Positions 1 to 12,590 of a DNA stretch of 64,000 nucleotides are shown piece by piece; position 1 is the first letter of the stretch; every line of letters begins with the position of its first letter. The position numbers were made by a program, and so were the translations under genes. The stretch spans positions 1,736,001 to 1,800,000 of the forward strand of contig CM055834.1 in assembly GCA_029582265.1 (NCBI GenBank). Direction: 5' to 3'. This stretch comes from Zoroaster sp. YZ-2022. Lineage: Eukaryota; Echinodermata; Asteroidea; Forcipulatida; Zoroasteridae. A model generated the notes under the pieces. It searched no databases, was not told the origin of the DNA, and was given only the letters and a program-made list of their open reading frames with translations.

Positions 1-586
1 GAGCTAAATTTTTCAAACACGAATTTGGCGGCAAAACCAAATCCCAATATTATCCAATCGGTGTTTGCTAAAAGAGTGTCACATAATCTTTGTAAATTAA
101 AACCCAATCCTGGGCCATTGTGTACAAACTGGAAAGGAGTTGATTATAATGCGGGCGTGTTTAAATTTTACGAGTAACCTCAACGACAGTCAACGACCTC
201 AACAAGAGAAACGGACAACAGAAAATGAAAATAAAATTAAGTAAAGCTGCTCCCTGATCAGGGTGCACCATGGCAGGGGGGGGGAGAATGTGTAAAAATG
301 CTTGTTATATATACTGGTGGCCCTTCAAGCTTACATGCACATGCATACGCAACGCCGTAAAATATAATAGTGAGTGGAATAAATGGAAAACTTTTGGAGG
401 GGAGCTTGAGTCTCCTGAGTCCCCATCCCTTGTACCACTCCTTGCCGAACTCCTCTGTAGACAAGACTTGGGCTCAGATTTTGCTCTCTTTCCTGGCTCC
501 TTCTTTAAAAATAAAATAAAACATCAGCGGGCCCTTGGGGGGGGGGGGCCTCGAGCCCCCCAAGCCCCCCCTTGGGTGCGCCACTG
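1..586. mobile_element. hAT-like non-autonomous element, right part only
   Basis: This region is nearly the same as 6652-7663 without the SINE insertion there. It ends with GGGTGCGCCACTG, the same inverted terminus as the complete copy at 6305. The left end lies outside the window. The apparent ORFs at 270-704 and on the opposite strand come from this repeat and its G/C runs. Confidence 0.8.
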
Positions 587-1170
587 GTGTGTTGGTTGGA
601 AGAGCTTTGGAGGAACGGAGGAAAGCCGAAAGGATATGAAAAAGGAAAATAAAAAAAGAGTGAAAGAGTATAAGAGAAAAAGTAAGGCTTCGTACAGACA
701 ATAACAATAATTTGTTGGCTTATGATACAAACTCTAAGAAACCTAATTGGTCAGAATTAACCATGATAAACGGTGCCTAGATGTCAGACCTATATATATT
801 TGGGTCAAACTGTCCCACTGAATCCGGCTCAGAGAAAATCAGACCGACCACCGAGTCTGCGTCAGAAAGAACCCTTATCAGTAATTTCAGACCCAGGTAT
901 ACCTGTTCAATCTGGCCAAAGAATGAGTCTAACGCCTACGGCCTGTAATTTTTGGCCTGGAAGACTGCACACGCCCTCATGCAAGCTGAGAATTAAAACG
1001 ATGACCCATCATTTGTATTTTTAATTAAGTGTCACTAATTGTGGACGTTTTTTTTTTCGTTCAATGTCTCAAATAAAAGCTTATAACTTCCTTAACCACA
1101 GAAAAATAGCAATTCAACATTTAAGCCTATTTTTTATACCGTCAAATCGGCCCAAACACGGGCGATATAT
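587..1170. other. No gene recognised
   Basis: Purine-rich stretch then unique-looking sequence; no exon, RNA gene or repeat identified. An open frame at 773-1024 has no recognisable motif. Confidence 0.5.
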
Positions 1171-1313
1171 CTTTAACTCAGTGATTGAAAATAATACCCC
1201 ACATGATAAATGAGCCAGTAATTTTCAGTCGCATGTGTTCATCTCAAACTAGGCCACCGATTCCATGTCCTCTCGAAAGTCTGCTCTGATCGTGGCGATA
1301 GTGTCCCTTTAAT
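1171..1313. mobile_element. Kolobok-like MITE, truncated
   Basis: Matches the 3' half of the element at 1383 and ends GTGTCCCTTTAA. The left end is missing. Confidence 0.55.
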
Positions 1314-1382
1314 CATTTCTGGGTTTTAATTTGTTGGGGGGGGGGGGGATGAGAAACGCGGAGAGTGGAACAATCACATACT

Positions 1383-1594
1383 TTAAATGGACAGTATCGT
1401 CACGATCAACAGGGCATGGAATCGGAGTGCTAGTTTTAGATTAACTCAGTGAGTGAAAATACCCGCCAAGGTAACCGTTGCTGCTGCATAAATGAGCCAG
1501 TAATTTTCAACCACCGTATTCATCTTAAATAGGACACCGATTCCATGCCCTGATGAAAAATCTGCTCTGATCGTGACGATATTGTCCCTTTTAA
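1383..1594. mobile_element. Kolobok-like MITE (TTAA, AGGGACAG ends)
   Basis: Flanked by TTAA at 1383-1386 and 1591-1594, with inverted ends that include GACAGTATCGTCACGATCA. Relatives are at 30492, 42954 and 1171. TTAA target plus purine-start ends fit the Kolobok superfamily; no transposase is present. Confidence 0.65.
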
Positions 1595-4025
1595 CAAAAG
1601 TGTGTCTGTCAAGTCTGTGAAATCAGTAAAGTAAAGCGCTAAGAGTATCACAGCATGATAGATTTCGCGCTATAGCTATATATAATTGATTGATTTATTG
1701 AATATATTCGGATAAAAAGATGACAAAAATACAAAACACATTACAAAGATAAGAGAAAACGAGAAAACATGCCAAATTTATCCAAGGATAACCCAAAAAG
1801 CCAATAACATACAGACTTATTTCCATTGGGGTCCTTACATCGAAACATAAAAAAATACAAATAAAATTTTAAAATTGGAAAGACAAAGACAAATAAAAAA
1901 ACAAAAACAAACAAAAAACAGTAAAGAAAAATCTTTAAAAAAAAACCATAACTAGGTAGCACTCCCAATATAAATATACCGGTATAACATACAGTACCGG
2001 TATGCATTAACCACTGACGTGACTAGACTTGAGTCAACGTCCCAGACATAATTAGTCAAATATTGCACATACACAAATCTAATATCTATGAGAACATCAT
2101 CCAAAGAATTCAAGATGTTTCCAAAGATTCTCAATATATTTTAATCCAATGTTTCAAACTCCAAAAATAATTACTCGACAGGGGGGGGGGGTGGGGCGGG
2201 GGGTTAGGATGGAGTGCAAGACGATCAGGGGCGGTCCGATTGGAATTGGAAAGGTTGAAATCATGCATTCTCCCTCCCTTAACAATAAAATAATTTATGC
2301 CACTGACAGGGACACGGAAAATGCGAGACAGACTATAGCCTGGACAGGGAGGTAGAATAACTAAACAATAGAAAACCATAAAATGAGAAACTGGGCCATT
2401 GAAATGATTAATATAGAAGCACAAAATTAAGGGCTTGAAACCATCAGAGAATATGAACAAAATTATTTCGTCACGCTGTGTTTGTCGAGTGTATTGAGTT
2501 CCAGTTTACTGAATACCGCGCAAATTTAATCTCAACTCCATCAAATGAAATTAAACAAAAATGTTGCAAAATAATACCCCCTCAATCATCTTGCATTTTA
2601 ATCGTTTCACAGCACACCTCGTAAATTAAGAACTTTCTATTTAATAAGCCATGCCAGCAAAGCGTCATGTGTTTGCCTTCGGGCTCTGTTGACGAAAAAG
2701 AAACTGTTACTTTTTTTTGTCTTTATTGCACTGCCCGTTATGACCGTTTTCACACCCCACCGATCGAGATGAAAAAATGAACCAGGCTCAGCACGTGGCC
2801 CCACTAAGCCGGTCACAATCGAGTCAAATCCCAGCCCAGGGCTCCCGTCAGTTATTATGGTATGACGGTGCAAGCAATCAACCCCAACCAGGGACCGGGG
2901 ACGCTTTGAAAGCCAGAGGATGTTTAAACTTGCATTGTTTGGGTCGCGCACAATAAAATGGCCGCGGCCAGAAGTCAACTTCTCCAGGGCATCATTATCT
3001 GTGATTACTGCTAGAAGTCGGTCTTAAAATGTTCATTTCCTTTATACCTTTCTACGAAAGCTAGGACAGAAAAGTAATTGATTATTTCAGGCGAGATTTA
3101 GGATTTTCCTTTTCGGACTCCCGGGGTCTGGCCCCCGAGGAAGTCTCGGACGTTATAGTGTTCCATCTGTCCCGTCTTTGCGCGGTTTATACCCGGTCAA
3201 TGTTTAGGCTCGCTCCGCTGCCCCTCCACACGTAACATTTAAACTGAAATATACTTTAAATGACGTGTGATTAGCTAAACATATATTTTATTTCTGCAAG
3301 ACAACCCCCGTGTTATCAGTTCCAATTTAACAGCGAGAACAGTAAGCTGTAACCGATATCTTAATGGAATTACTCGGAATTACCCGGCCGATTTTCTCCG
3401 TTTTTACGGGCTTATCACACAAATTAAACGGTATCTTCTTACATGCCGTGCGCGCTTGATATTAAATGAATATTATTCCAAAGTGGTAGTGTAATGTGAA
3501 TTGTCAGCACACTTCGTATGATGTCAAGCAACAAAGAGTTTTAGTGTGATCTGATAACCATGATTCCACATGGAAATACATAAGGAAATTGAGATGATTG
3601 ATTTACAAATAAGAGCAGGCCTATATCCAGTTTAGATTAGATTAGACCAAGTAACGCGACCTTATGGCTGAAATTAGACCTATAGAATTACAAACAATCG
3701 CAATTTGAAATCATCAAAGCCAAAAAGGTTAATTCAAATTGTCTTTTGAGTTGTATATATGATATATTGTGCTATGACTTTTAGATATCAATTCCTCTGA
3801 TTGTTTCCCCCCTGGATAACTAATGGGTTCGCGTCCATGTCATCATGCCCCATATCTAAACCTCGGACAACCGAAACTAAAACAATAACCTGTCAGTCTG
3901 TGGAGATGGAAAAAAATTGACTTGCTGGCAACACGATTTCAAAGAATAAAATCTACTTCAGGGTTGAAGAGGTGTGTTTGTGTCTTTAAAACATTTCCAG
4001 CAACTTGCTTCCTTTCCTTGGGGCA
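1595..4025. other. No gene recognised
   Basis: AT-rich sequence with a GC-richer block at 2640-3240. A minus-strand open frame at 2637-2978 shows no domain I know. No repeat with clear ends. Confidence 0.45.
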
Positions 4026-4201
4026 AACACATTATTGGCATCTTTGGCATGTTGGCTTTCACCGCGGCCGCCATTTTGGACAGTTTTCAACAATTGGGTC
4101 TATTGTTTGACTTTCTGACCCAGCTCACCCAACATAAACTTAGGGCGAACATTAATGGCATCTTTGGTATGTTGGCTTTCACCGCGGCCGCCATTTTGGA
4201 C
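4026..4201 (+). repeat. Two direct copies of a 50-bp block containing a YY1-like site
   Basis: Blocks at about 4031-4081 and 4151-4201 are almost identical and start 120 bp apart. Each contains GCGGCCGCCATTTTGGAC, which includes the YY1 consensus CCGCCATNTTG. Possible promoter fragment or transposon 5' region. Confidence 0.6.
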
Positions 4202-4216
4202 ACCCACATTTTAGGT

Positions 4217-4355
4217 TAAGTAAAGACTGTTTGTGGTGACGCCATGTGAAATTCTCAATTGAGTAGTAATTAGTTCTGAAAAAACCCCCAAAAACTGGTG
4301 GTTACAACTCGGCGTTTCGATCAGTATGCTCTGATTGTCTCCAGGAGAAGCGAGG
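4217..4355. mobile_element. Penelope-like terminal fragment
   Basis: Shares CCATGTGAAATTCTC and GAGTAGTAATTAGTTCTG with copies at 11048 and 28455. On the minus strand a hairpin followed by CGAAACG resembles Penelope-like retroelement ends. Confidence 0.45.
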
Positions 4356-4433
4356 GATTTGTACACTAACCATCCTACTTTAGCTGTTCTTTAGTGGCAA
4401 GTAGCTATAGAGGTACAAACCAGTCAACTGCCT

Positions 4434-4456
4434 GGGTGTGTGTGTGTGTGTGTGTG

Positions 4457-4503
<47 letters not shown>
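4434..4503. repeat. (TG)n microsatellite
   Basis: About 70 bp of TG with one interruption. It sits at the edge of a fragment (4365-4433) related to the CCCTCCTACTA MITE family. Confidence 0.9.
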
Positions 4504-4506
<3 letters not shown>

Positions 4507-6286
4507 GTGACACCCCCAGTAATTTTTCCTCAGTCTGCATTTAGAACCTCAGTCGGCAAATGAAGCATCAAAGGTACTCGAACAAGGGTTGGTCAAGATT
4601 ACATTTTTAGTTGGCAAAGCTAAAGCTATATGGGTTTGCCGACTGCAAATGTATCAACTATCATGTAAAGCACTAAAGATTTGTTATAAGTTGTTTATAA
4701 GCTGTGGTTTCGGGTGGCCGTTTGCCCACCCCCCCCCCCCCTGTTGAATGACTTTACAGATTGTCCATGTTGGGGGGGGGGGGGGACAAGTCAATTTGTC
4801 TAGTCATAATGTGGCGGTAAATTTATCAACAACAATTTTTTGCGCCCCCAACTCTGGTGTCATTCGGCAAATTGGCTTCCACACCCCCAAAATAAAATGC
4901 CTTCGCTATACGCCCCCTGGTGACAACTCTTTATAAAGTTGGATTTAACTTTTAAAAGTGCTGAATCGACATTGACAAAGTTAGACTTAACATGACTCCA
5001 TGTTAATTCAACACTTTGAATTTAACTTTATAACGTGTTGTCACTCACCGAACTCTTAAAAGGTTGATTTATCACTTTAGCCTTAAAAGTGTATAGTGAA
5101 AGTAATGATGTTCAATAAAATAAAAAAGTTTAAATATTTATACGGTATTTGTTGTCTTTTGTTTGGTATTTCAACAGATCAACTGAGCACGGAGATGGAA
5201 CTAAGACGGAAAGATTATCTCGCGGCCCAGCATAAATATCAAGGTATGCATCAAAGTCTATAAACAAACCCAACCACAAGGACTGATAATTTTTTTTATA
5301 TATAACATGCAGACGTGTATAGCTAGACATAAATAATATTGTCAAGGGAGGGGCAGCGAAAATAATTTTTGAAAAAAAAGTAGCTTCCAAAAATATTTAG
5401 ATTTAGGCCACAACACAACTTCCCCCACCCCACCTCTTTTAAGGGTACAAATGGGATGTAATATTCCGCTGTTGGAACAATTGTTTGTTTCAATTTATTT
5501 GATTAAAACAAGAGGAGGAGGTAGGGCGACCGCCCTGGCCCTTTGTCCCTCTTTGCTATACGCGCCTGATAATAATTATGATGGGTGTAAACTCTAGTGT
5601 CAATTTCGATTGCCATCCTTTGCAAATCAAAACAATTTAATGATTACAAATCAGTACAATTTATTGATTTGTAAAGGATGAAAATAAATGTTTCTGAATT
5701 GAAATTGAACATTAATTACAAGAAAAAGCAGCCGAACTAAAACATAAAAACGCAGATCGGATGACAAACCGACGTTATAATCTCGACAAAACCTCTGTAA
5801 AAAAAAAGAAAAAAAAAGAAAAAAAACTAACCAAGCAACGAACAAACATTATTTGGGAAATCTACGAGTCTTGCTAATTATTAACACTCAATACTTATCT
5901 CTATATTCTTTTCTTTCAGAGAACCAAGGGGCCCTGAACCACTTTTCCCGCCAGATTTTGTCTTCACATGGCACATGCGTCGATTAATCGATACCGGTAC
6001 CAGTCCCGTTACACCGTATTTATATCACCCGTAACAATCGTTATAACGATCATATAACACAGAGGAGATAGGTGCGTTTTGTGGGATAGATTTACTAACA
6101 GCAAAATGTTAAGATAAATCACAATTAAAAATGGGCGTAAAATGTTTTGGGCAAAATCTGTTGCCGCCCATACAAAATGATGAACAATGTTTACAAATGA
6201 TAGAAATGTGTAATATCATATTCTTCATTAGTATTCCATTCCTTCATGGTACATCTCATACACATATCCAGGACTCGATTAATCAA
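4504..6286. other. No gene recognised
   Basis: Poly-C/poly-G runs near 4730-4790 and AT-rich sequence. No exon or complete mobile element seen. Confidence 0.45.
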
Positions 6287-6304
6287 TTAACCCTAACCCC
6301 CTAG

Positions 6305-7663
6305 CAGTGGCGCACCCAGGATTTGATTGGGGGGGGGGGGGGCTCAAAATATTTTAATTTGAAATCCAATATGGGGGAGAGACATGGCTGACCCAAACCA
6401 TAACCGCTGGCGCGGCTGCAGCCATGTCCCTAGTCGTGCTCGTCAGTGAACCTACGGCACATGTTAAATGTTTCTTGGTGGTTTCTAGTCATAAAAAGAA
6501 GACATTATGGCATGATTCGGACTCGTAGGGTTTTACCTTCCATATAATTTCCTCCTCTTGATGTAAAGAACTTGAGCTTGTTTCGTCTGCAAGATTTCTA
6601 TAGTTAAATACTTTCGTTGCGTGGACGTAAAGTTTGTGATCATTCCGGGCGGAGCTAAATTTTTTTAAACACGAATTAGGCGGCAAAACCAAATCCCAAT
6701 ATTATCCAATCGGTGTTTGCTAAAAGAGTGTCACATAATCTTTGTAAATTAAAACCCAATCCTGGGCCATTGTGTACAAACTGGAAAGGAGTTGATTATA
6801 ATGCGGGCGTGTTTAAATTTTACGAGTAACCTCAACGACAGTCAACGACCTCAACAAGAGAAACGGACAACAGAAAATGAAAATAAAATTAAGTAAAGCT
6901 GCTCCCTGATCAGGGTGCACCATGGCAGGGGGAGGAGGAGAATGTGTAAAAATGCTTGTTATATATACTGGTGGCCCTTCAAGCTTACATGCACATAATT
7001 GCTTCGTCCTTCGGATGGGACGTAAAGCCGTAGGTCCCGTGTGTTGTATAATGCACGTAAAGTGGATTGTCGTGGCCGAGCGGTCTAGCGCACCGAACTC
7101 AAGTTCTGGTGTTGCCAGCAGCAGAGTGTGGGTTCGAGCCCCAGCCGTGACACCTGTGTCCTTGAGCAAGACACTTAACCATAATTGCTTCTCTCCACCC
7201 AGGGGTTAAATGGGTACCTGTGAAGGCAGAGATGGTTTGCTCTCTATGCGCTAGAAATGGCAGCAATTGAGCTGTATACTCCCCAGGGAGCTGAGATGGT
7301 TTCAGGAATGATTTATGAGCCTTATGAGCCTTATGAGCAGGGATAATAATATAATGCGCCTTGAGCGCCACTTAGTTGGTGGATACGTGCGCTATATAAA
7401 TCTATACATTATTATTATTATTATTATTATACGCAACGCCGTAAAATATAATAGTGAGTGGAATAAATGGAAAACTTTTGGAGGGGAGCTTGAGTCTCCT
7501 GAGTCCCCATCCCTTGTACCACTGCCCTATACTCCTTGCCGAACTCCTCTGTAGACAAGACTTGGGCTCAGATTTTGCTCTCTTTCCTGGCTCCTTCTTT
7601 AAAAAAAAACAAAAACACATCAGCGGGCCCTTGGGGGCTCGAGCCCCCTTGGGTGCGCCACTG
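6305..7663. mobile_element. hAT-like non-autonomous element with exact 8-bp TSD
   Basis: Ends are CAGTGGCGCACCC and its reverse complement; the flanks are CCCCCTAG at 6297-6304 and 7664-7671. An 8-bp duplication and CAGTGGCG ends are typical of hAT elements. It is 1359 bp, encodes no recognisable transposase and carries a SINE at 6997-7432. Confidence 0.88.
6997..7432 (+). mobile_element. tRNA-derived SINE with extra 5' fragment
   Basis: The tRNA-like head starts at about 7068 (A box TGGCCGAGCGG, B box GGTTCGAGCCC). It is followed by the core TGTCCTTGAGCAAGACACTT and a GCGCTATATAAAT(ATT)n tail. A piece of a different SINE subtype (6997-7065, GGATGGGACGTAAAGCCGTA) precedes it. The copy at 1-586 lacks the whole block, giving an empty site. 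Confidence 0.88.
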
Positions 7664-8169
7664 CCCCCTAGGTATTCTGGCTAGGAACCTTCCTGAATCC
7701 TCCAAAATCCACCAGTGCACTTTTGGAAACATGCCCTTATCTTCAAAATGCACCATGCATTTTCGTTGATCTTTCATATTCACCACTTATGGCCTGTACT
7801 TCTTGCTAGGTAGTAATTTTGCCCCATTTGAAGAGGTGAAAGTACCAGTTTCCAACAGTGCTGAATTTTTCCAAATATTTTCTGCGGGATTTAGGGGTGG
7901 TTAGGGTTAATGTACCTCCTAAACAAATTGCTCCTTGATATTCCACGTTCCAAACACTCACAGGGGACCGTCCCTTCCCACACTCTGGGCCTTTTCTGTG
8001 GAACTGCCTTCCACCTTAAACCCACTTATTCCCCAAACTGTAGCCATGCATCTGGTCGTTGTGTTTGTAGGCAGAGTTCCCTTTTCGTTGCGCTAGGAGT
8101 ATCATTTGTTGACAGACATGGCGCATACAAAATATCCATTATTATATTATCATATACCATAATATTAAT

Positions 8170-8510
8170 TGTCGTGGCCGAGCGGTCTAGCTTACCGGAT
8201 TCAAGTTCTGGTGTTAGCAACATAATGTGGGTTCGAATCACGGCCGTGACACTTGTGTCCTTGAGCAAGACACTTAATCATAATTGCTTCTCTCCACCCA
8301 GGGGTTAAATGGGTACCTGTGAAGGCAGAGTTGGTTTGCTCTATATGCGCTAGAAATGGCAGCAATTGAGCTGTATACTCCCCAGGGAGCTGAGATGGTT
8401 TCAGGAATGATTTATGAGCCTTATGAGCCTTATGAGCAGGGATAATAATATAATGCGCCTTGAGCACCACTTAGTTGGTGGATACGTGCGCTATATAAAT
8501 CCACACATTA
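8170..8510 (+). mobile_element. tRNA-derived SINE, full length
   Basis: Head, TTGAGCAAGACACTT core and GCGCTATATAAAT tail are present. AT-rich flanks at 8137-8168 and 8530-8556 share ATTATATTATCATA and ATAATATTAA, a probable long target duplication. Nearly identical to 22139-22480. Confidence 0.88.
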
Positions 8511-8592
8511 TATATATATATATATATATATTATTATATTATCATAATATTAATAGCCCTATATATATATATATATATATATATTATGTCAC

Positions 8593-8954
8593 ATAAGTCT
8601 CCGGTTTCTGGTCATCGGTCGGTGTTTTTTTTAAATTTTATTTATTTATTTTATTTTTTTTTGCCAACAGGGAAGTATGTGATACATGTAGGGCCTATAC
8701 GCGGGGACCAAATTTCCCCATATATACAAAGTATGATGGCTACGAGAGGCCTCACAAATCGGGCAAACGTTCATACCACTATGTGAAAAAGTCTATTAAA
8801 ACACAGCACGGCAGAATTCCATTCAATCCAGACATTTTGGCTGCAATTGGACATCGTTTCATAGCAACAAAAAAAAAAAAAAAAATGCTGCCGCGCGGGT
8901 CTGAGGCGACGCGCGCAGAGACCAGAAACCGGAGACTTTTTTTGGCCAATAGCA
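8593..8954. mobile_element. PIF/Harbinger-like MITE
   Basis: Inverted ends AGTCTCCGGTTTCTGG / CCAGAAACCGGAGACT; same family as 41234. The left GGCC terminus is lost. Confidence 0.7.
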
Positions 8955-10098
8955 AAAAGCTAACAAATCTATTATGAGATGTCAACAGAATTGATTTTTT
9001 TAAAATTTGTTTTGGCGCAAGTCATATTATCTCAAACTGTGTTCATCTCCATGTATTTCTTAAATATACCCTACAGGCCTATATGTGGATATAAATATAA
9101 GCAATTCAATTCTCCTGCTGAGAAAAACCTTCATATTTTATTATAAACATTCACAGTAATGCCTGACAAGAAATGGCCATATAGTATTCTCAAGAACAGT
9201 ACCAGTAGGCATATATATTTCTCAGTAATATATATTTCTCAGTAAACAGTATCATATTATTTTAATAGGTGCTCTTAAGGTCACGCTATGTAAAGGTTAA
9301 CAGTCTCGTTGTATTTATTTTAAAATGATCATGCCGAACATATACACTATAAATCAATGGTGTTAACCAATTATAACAACCGTTTTATTTTATTTACATG
9401 TCAATGCAAAATAATGATCTATGCTTACATTGTTCACATTTTCGATTTGCGGTAGAGGAGCTCCCAGTAGGATTTAACAAAATAAGATAATTGCTGAATA
9501 TTTGTACATTATTAACAATATTGTGCTTATTCCGTCGCAAATTACATTATTTCATTTGTTAATATTATCAATTGTCACAGTATAGGCCTATAATAAGATA
9601 TGTGAATTGCGTTTTTTAAAATTAATAATGGTTATTTGCTCTAAAACATTTTTTCCCTGGAATTACTATGTTGGTTGAACAAGTGCGATTACTGTAAATA
9701 AGGTGTAGGGCCTATGTAATGTCGTGCTTATTTAAAAGTGTTTGCACTCCTGAACACAGTTGCATAATTAAACTGAAAAAAAATTATCTCAAAGAAAACC
9801 GCTTCCCCGCCCCCCCCCGCCCCCAACCCGCATGTTCAATTTGGCTGGGATATCGATCCGGGAATGCCCGGTGCTGGTTTGTACTTAACATTGTATGGGG
9901 GTGCTGGGGGAAGGGGAGGGGGGGGGGTCGCAGTCGGGTTTTTGCAGAGGATTGTAGAAAAAAAAATCCGCCATTTGAAAAGGAAATTATAGGGGGTAGG
10001 GTTCGCCAATTCTAGAAACCGAGTTCAAATAATCCCCCCCCAAAACAAAAACAAAATCTATTTAAAAACCCGAAAAAGCAAAATGTGACAACACCAGT
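8955..10098. other. No gene recognised
   Basis: AT-rich with a G/C-rich stretch at 9800-9940. No exon or defined repeat. Confidence 0.45.
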
Positions 10099-10290
10099 AT
10101 ATAAACTGAGCATCAAAAGAAACTTATCAAATCTTTGGAAGGACACTTATTAAAATCCTCCACGGAAAAATGACAAATATTTGAACACAGGTAAACTTCA
10201 GTAATCTAGTTACTAAGCATGTGGAGGATTTTAATGAGTGCCATTCCAAACGGATTTGATAAGTTTCTTTTGATGCTCAGTTTATATAAA
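10099..10290. mobile_element. Foldback MITE
   Basis: Two arms of about 65 bp are inverted copies (for example ACTGAGCATCAAAAGAAACT), separated by about 60 bp. Superfamily unknown. Confidence 0.7.
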
Positions 10291-10309
10291 TTGTTTACTA
10301 TCAATGGTG

Positions 10310-11047
10310 TAGCAAGGATTTTCAGAGTTGGGGGGTGGGGGGGGGGGAATTTTTTGGGGGAAATTTACCGACACAAAATTCAAATGACCCAAAAAATCAA
10401 TCAAGCAGTACCGGTACCGCCAACTTGATTACTGCACTGTTTATTATAAATTTTTATTTCAGATAAACAGATCGCTGTTCAGTATCTCCAAACAAAGTAA
10501 AATTTAAAGCGGCGAATCTGAAAATAAAAACACAGGCCCCTAAACATTTATGTCATCTCTGTGTTTCGTTTAAGCTAAAAACAAATTACGGTCGAGTGGA
10601 CTGCAACACTCGAAGTGCGTGAGCTGTATCCAATTTCCAGAGTTATCATTGTTGTTATTAGCCCATTTTTATCATATCATTCAACTCACTTTTTATCTGT
10701 ATACACTTGTAAATATTAATTCATGAATGTATTTATATTATACTGAGTTGCGAGTTATGTGGTGAAACAATGCGAGGTACGTGATTCTGTCATGTCGCCG
10801 GCAACTATAGATCATTGTGTAGAGGATCCGTACGTCATATGGGAACCAGTCTATTTTGCCGAGCCTCTATGCCTTGTTTTGAAACCTCATTGACTTGTAT
10901 CTAAAAAAAAAAACAACTCACTTGGCAAAATGGAACTGATTTTACAGCGGCCACCTTGGTTGGTCTACACACAAGTCTACGAGAATGAGAACGAGGCTTG
11001 TCAGAATAATCTTGTGCTAATGTTATTATGACGCACTTCATAGTAAC
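10310..11047. other. No gene recognised
   Basis: G-run near 10330, otherwise unique-looking sequence. No exon seen. Confidence 0.4.
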
Positions 11048-11230
11048 CTTTATGGTAAGACTGATTGCGGTGAAACCATGTGAAATTCTCTATCGAGTAG
11101 TAATTAGTTTTGAAATGAAATGAACTGGAGGTTACAACTCAAAATGTATTTATTATACTGAGTTGTAACCTCCAGAACTAATTACTACTCAATAGAGAAT
11201 TTCACATGGCGTCACCGCAATTAGTCTTAC
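11048..11230. mobile_element. Inverted pair of Penelope-like terminal fragments
   Basis: A large hairpin: the left arm with CATGTGAAATTCTCTATCG is repeated inverted on the right around a 30-bp AT spacer. The arms match the fragments at 4217 and 28455. Confidence 0.6.
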
Positions 11231-11631
11231 TTATCCTCTTCACCGTGCAAAGCTACAAGTTTTACCTATAGTGATCTTTAACATGCATTCAGGATACTCG
11301 ACATCGATGACCACAGTGTGAAACGAAAATTGAGGCAGAAAATAACCAATCTATATTGGTGGAGTGTGGTTTATTGAATTATTCATAGTATGATTTCCAC
11401 TTACACTTTTGAATTGTGAATTTGTTAGGTCTATGCTAAATTTAATGTTATGTTGCAATTGCATGCATGCAAAAAGATAAGAAGTTCATCTATGTATAAG
11501 AATAATAAAAGAATTCAAATCCGTACATGTACAATCTGAATATAAACAACATCTTGTTGTTATTTGCTACCAAGTCTACCTTTCATAATATTGCTTTTAT
11601 CCTGTCTTCAATGTACATCATCATGTATGAC

Positions 11632-11809
11632 CAGCGGCGTAGCCACGGGGGGCCTGGGGGTAAGTGCCCCACAAATTTCCAGTCCCCCCAGGTGCCCCCC
11701 AAAAAAAGAAAAGGGGAAAAAACCCATACCCCCTGGGCCCCCCCACTGAAAAGCAATGGCCCCTGTCCCCCCCCCCCCCCCCACTGAAAAAATCCTGGCT
11801 ACGCCGCTG
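11632..11809. mobile_element. hAT-like MITE with exact 8-bp TSD
   Basis: Ends CAGCGGCGTAGCCA and TGGCTACGCCGCTG; flanking TGTATGAC at 11624-11631 and 11810-11817. Interior is poly-C/G rich; 178 bp. Confidence 0.88.
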
Positions 11810-11910
11810 TGTATGACGTTTCTTTAACGGAAGGTTCAACACTGGTATGCGGTCACGTATGCTCATTTCATCCCTTTAGTTCTCATGAAACAATTCATAA
11901 AACTAACCTC

Positions 11911-12590
11911 AGGCCTCACAGTGCCTAATCTTCCAAATATAGGTTTTTAAAATAAGTTTTCTAAGCAAAATATAGGTTATTATAGGTTTTCCAAATGCCA
12001 CAATATAGGCTTTTATAGGTTATTTCCCATGAGTATGCAGTGTTAAGTAACAAGTTTTTGGTAAATTGTCTACCTTCTGAGTACACCATACATTGGCGGA
12101 TCCAGGAAGGGGGCTAAGGGGGCTGTAGCCCCCTAAAATCGTTTAAAAAAATTTAAAAAAAGAATAAAAATAAAAAAATTAAAAAAATTAAATAAAAAAA
12201 GAGAGAGAGGGGAGGGGAGGGGAAACGCACTCTCATTCCCCCTCACTGTGCTTTGTTTTTCTCTCCCTTTGATTATTTCATTGTAATTTTTGTAGTACTG
12301 AAAAATAATTGTTTTTGATTCTCAGCCCCCCCTAAAAAATGTTCTGGATCCGCCCATGCCATGCCCCATACCCCGTCCGGCAGAAAATCTAAGAACGGTA
12401 CAGATGACACAGTTTGGCTACTGTTTTTGGCTTCATCTCTTAGGAAGTAATTTTTCTTCAAAGCCAAGGGGATTTTATGAGGAAGTTGAAAATGTGTTGC
12501 AGGAGATTAAAAATATAGGTTTTTATGTTAATTTAGGTTTTCTTGGGGGAAATAAAGGTTCCCAGTTTTATAGGTTTCACTGGGAGGCCT
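11911..12590. mobile_element. hAT-like element with degenerate 8-bp TSD
   Basis: Ends AGGCCTCACAGTG and CACTGGGAGGCCT; flanks CTAACCTC and GTAACCTG (6 of 8 match). The interior has many ATAGGTT motifs. The MITE at 12091-12358 is nested in it. Confidence 0.65.
12091..12358. mobile_element. CATTGGCGGATCC-family MITE, 5-bp TSD
   Basis: Ends CATTGGCGGATCCAG and CTGGATCCGCCCATG; flanks CCATA/CCATG. Sister copies at 42354 and 61589 have exact 5-bp duplicates. Confidence 0.75.

Larger units (their letters stand above)
6287..7910. mobile_element. TTAA element (CCCTAACC ends), split by a hAT-like insertion
   Basis: Begins TTAACCCTAACCCCCTAG and ends GGTGGTTAGGGTTAA. Removing the insertion at 6305-7663 plus one 8-bp duplicate leaves an element like those at 22976 and 53991. 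TTAA target and CCC ends resemble piggyBac-type elements. No transposase ORF. Confidence 0.75.

Noticed and set aside
270..704. 144-residue ORF as a gene
   Set aside because: It lies in a hAT-like repeat, runs through homopolymers and past the element end, and shows no domain.
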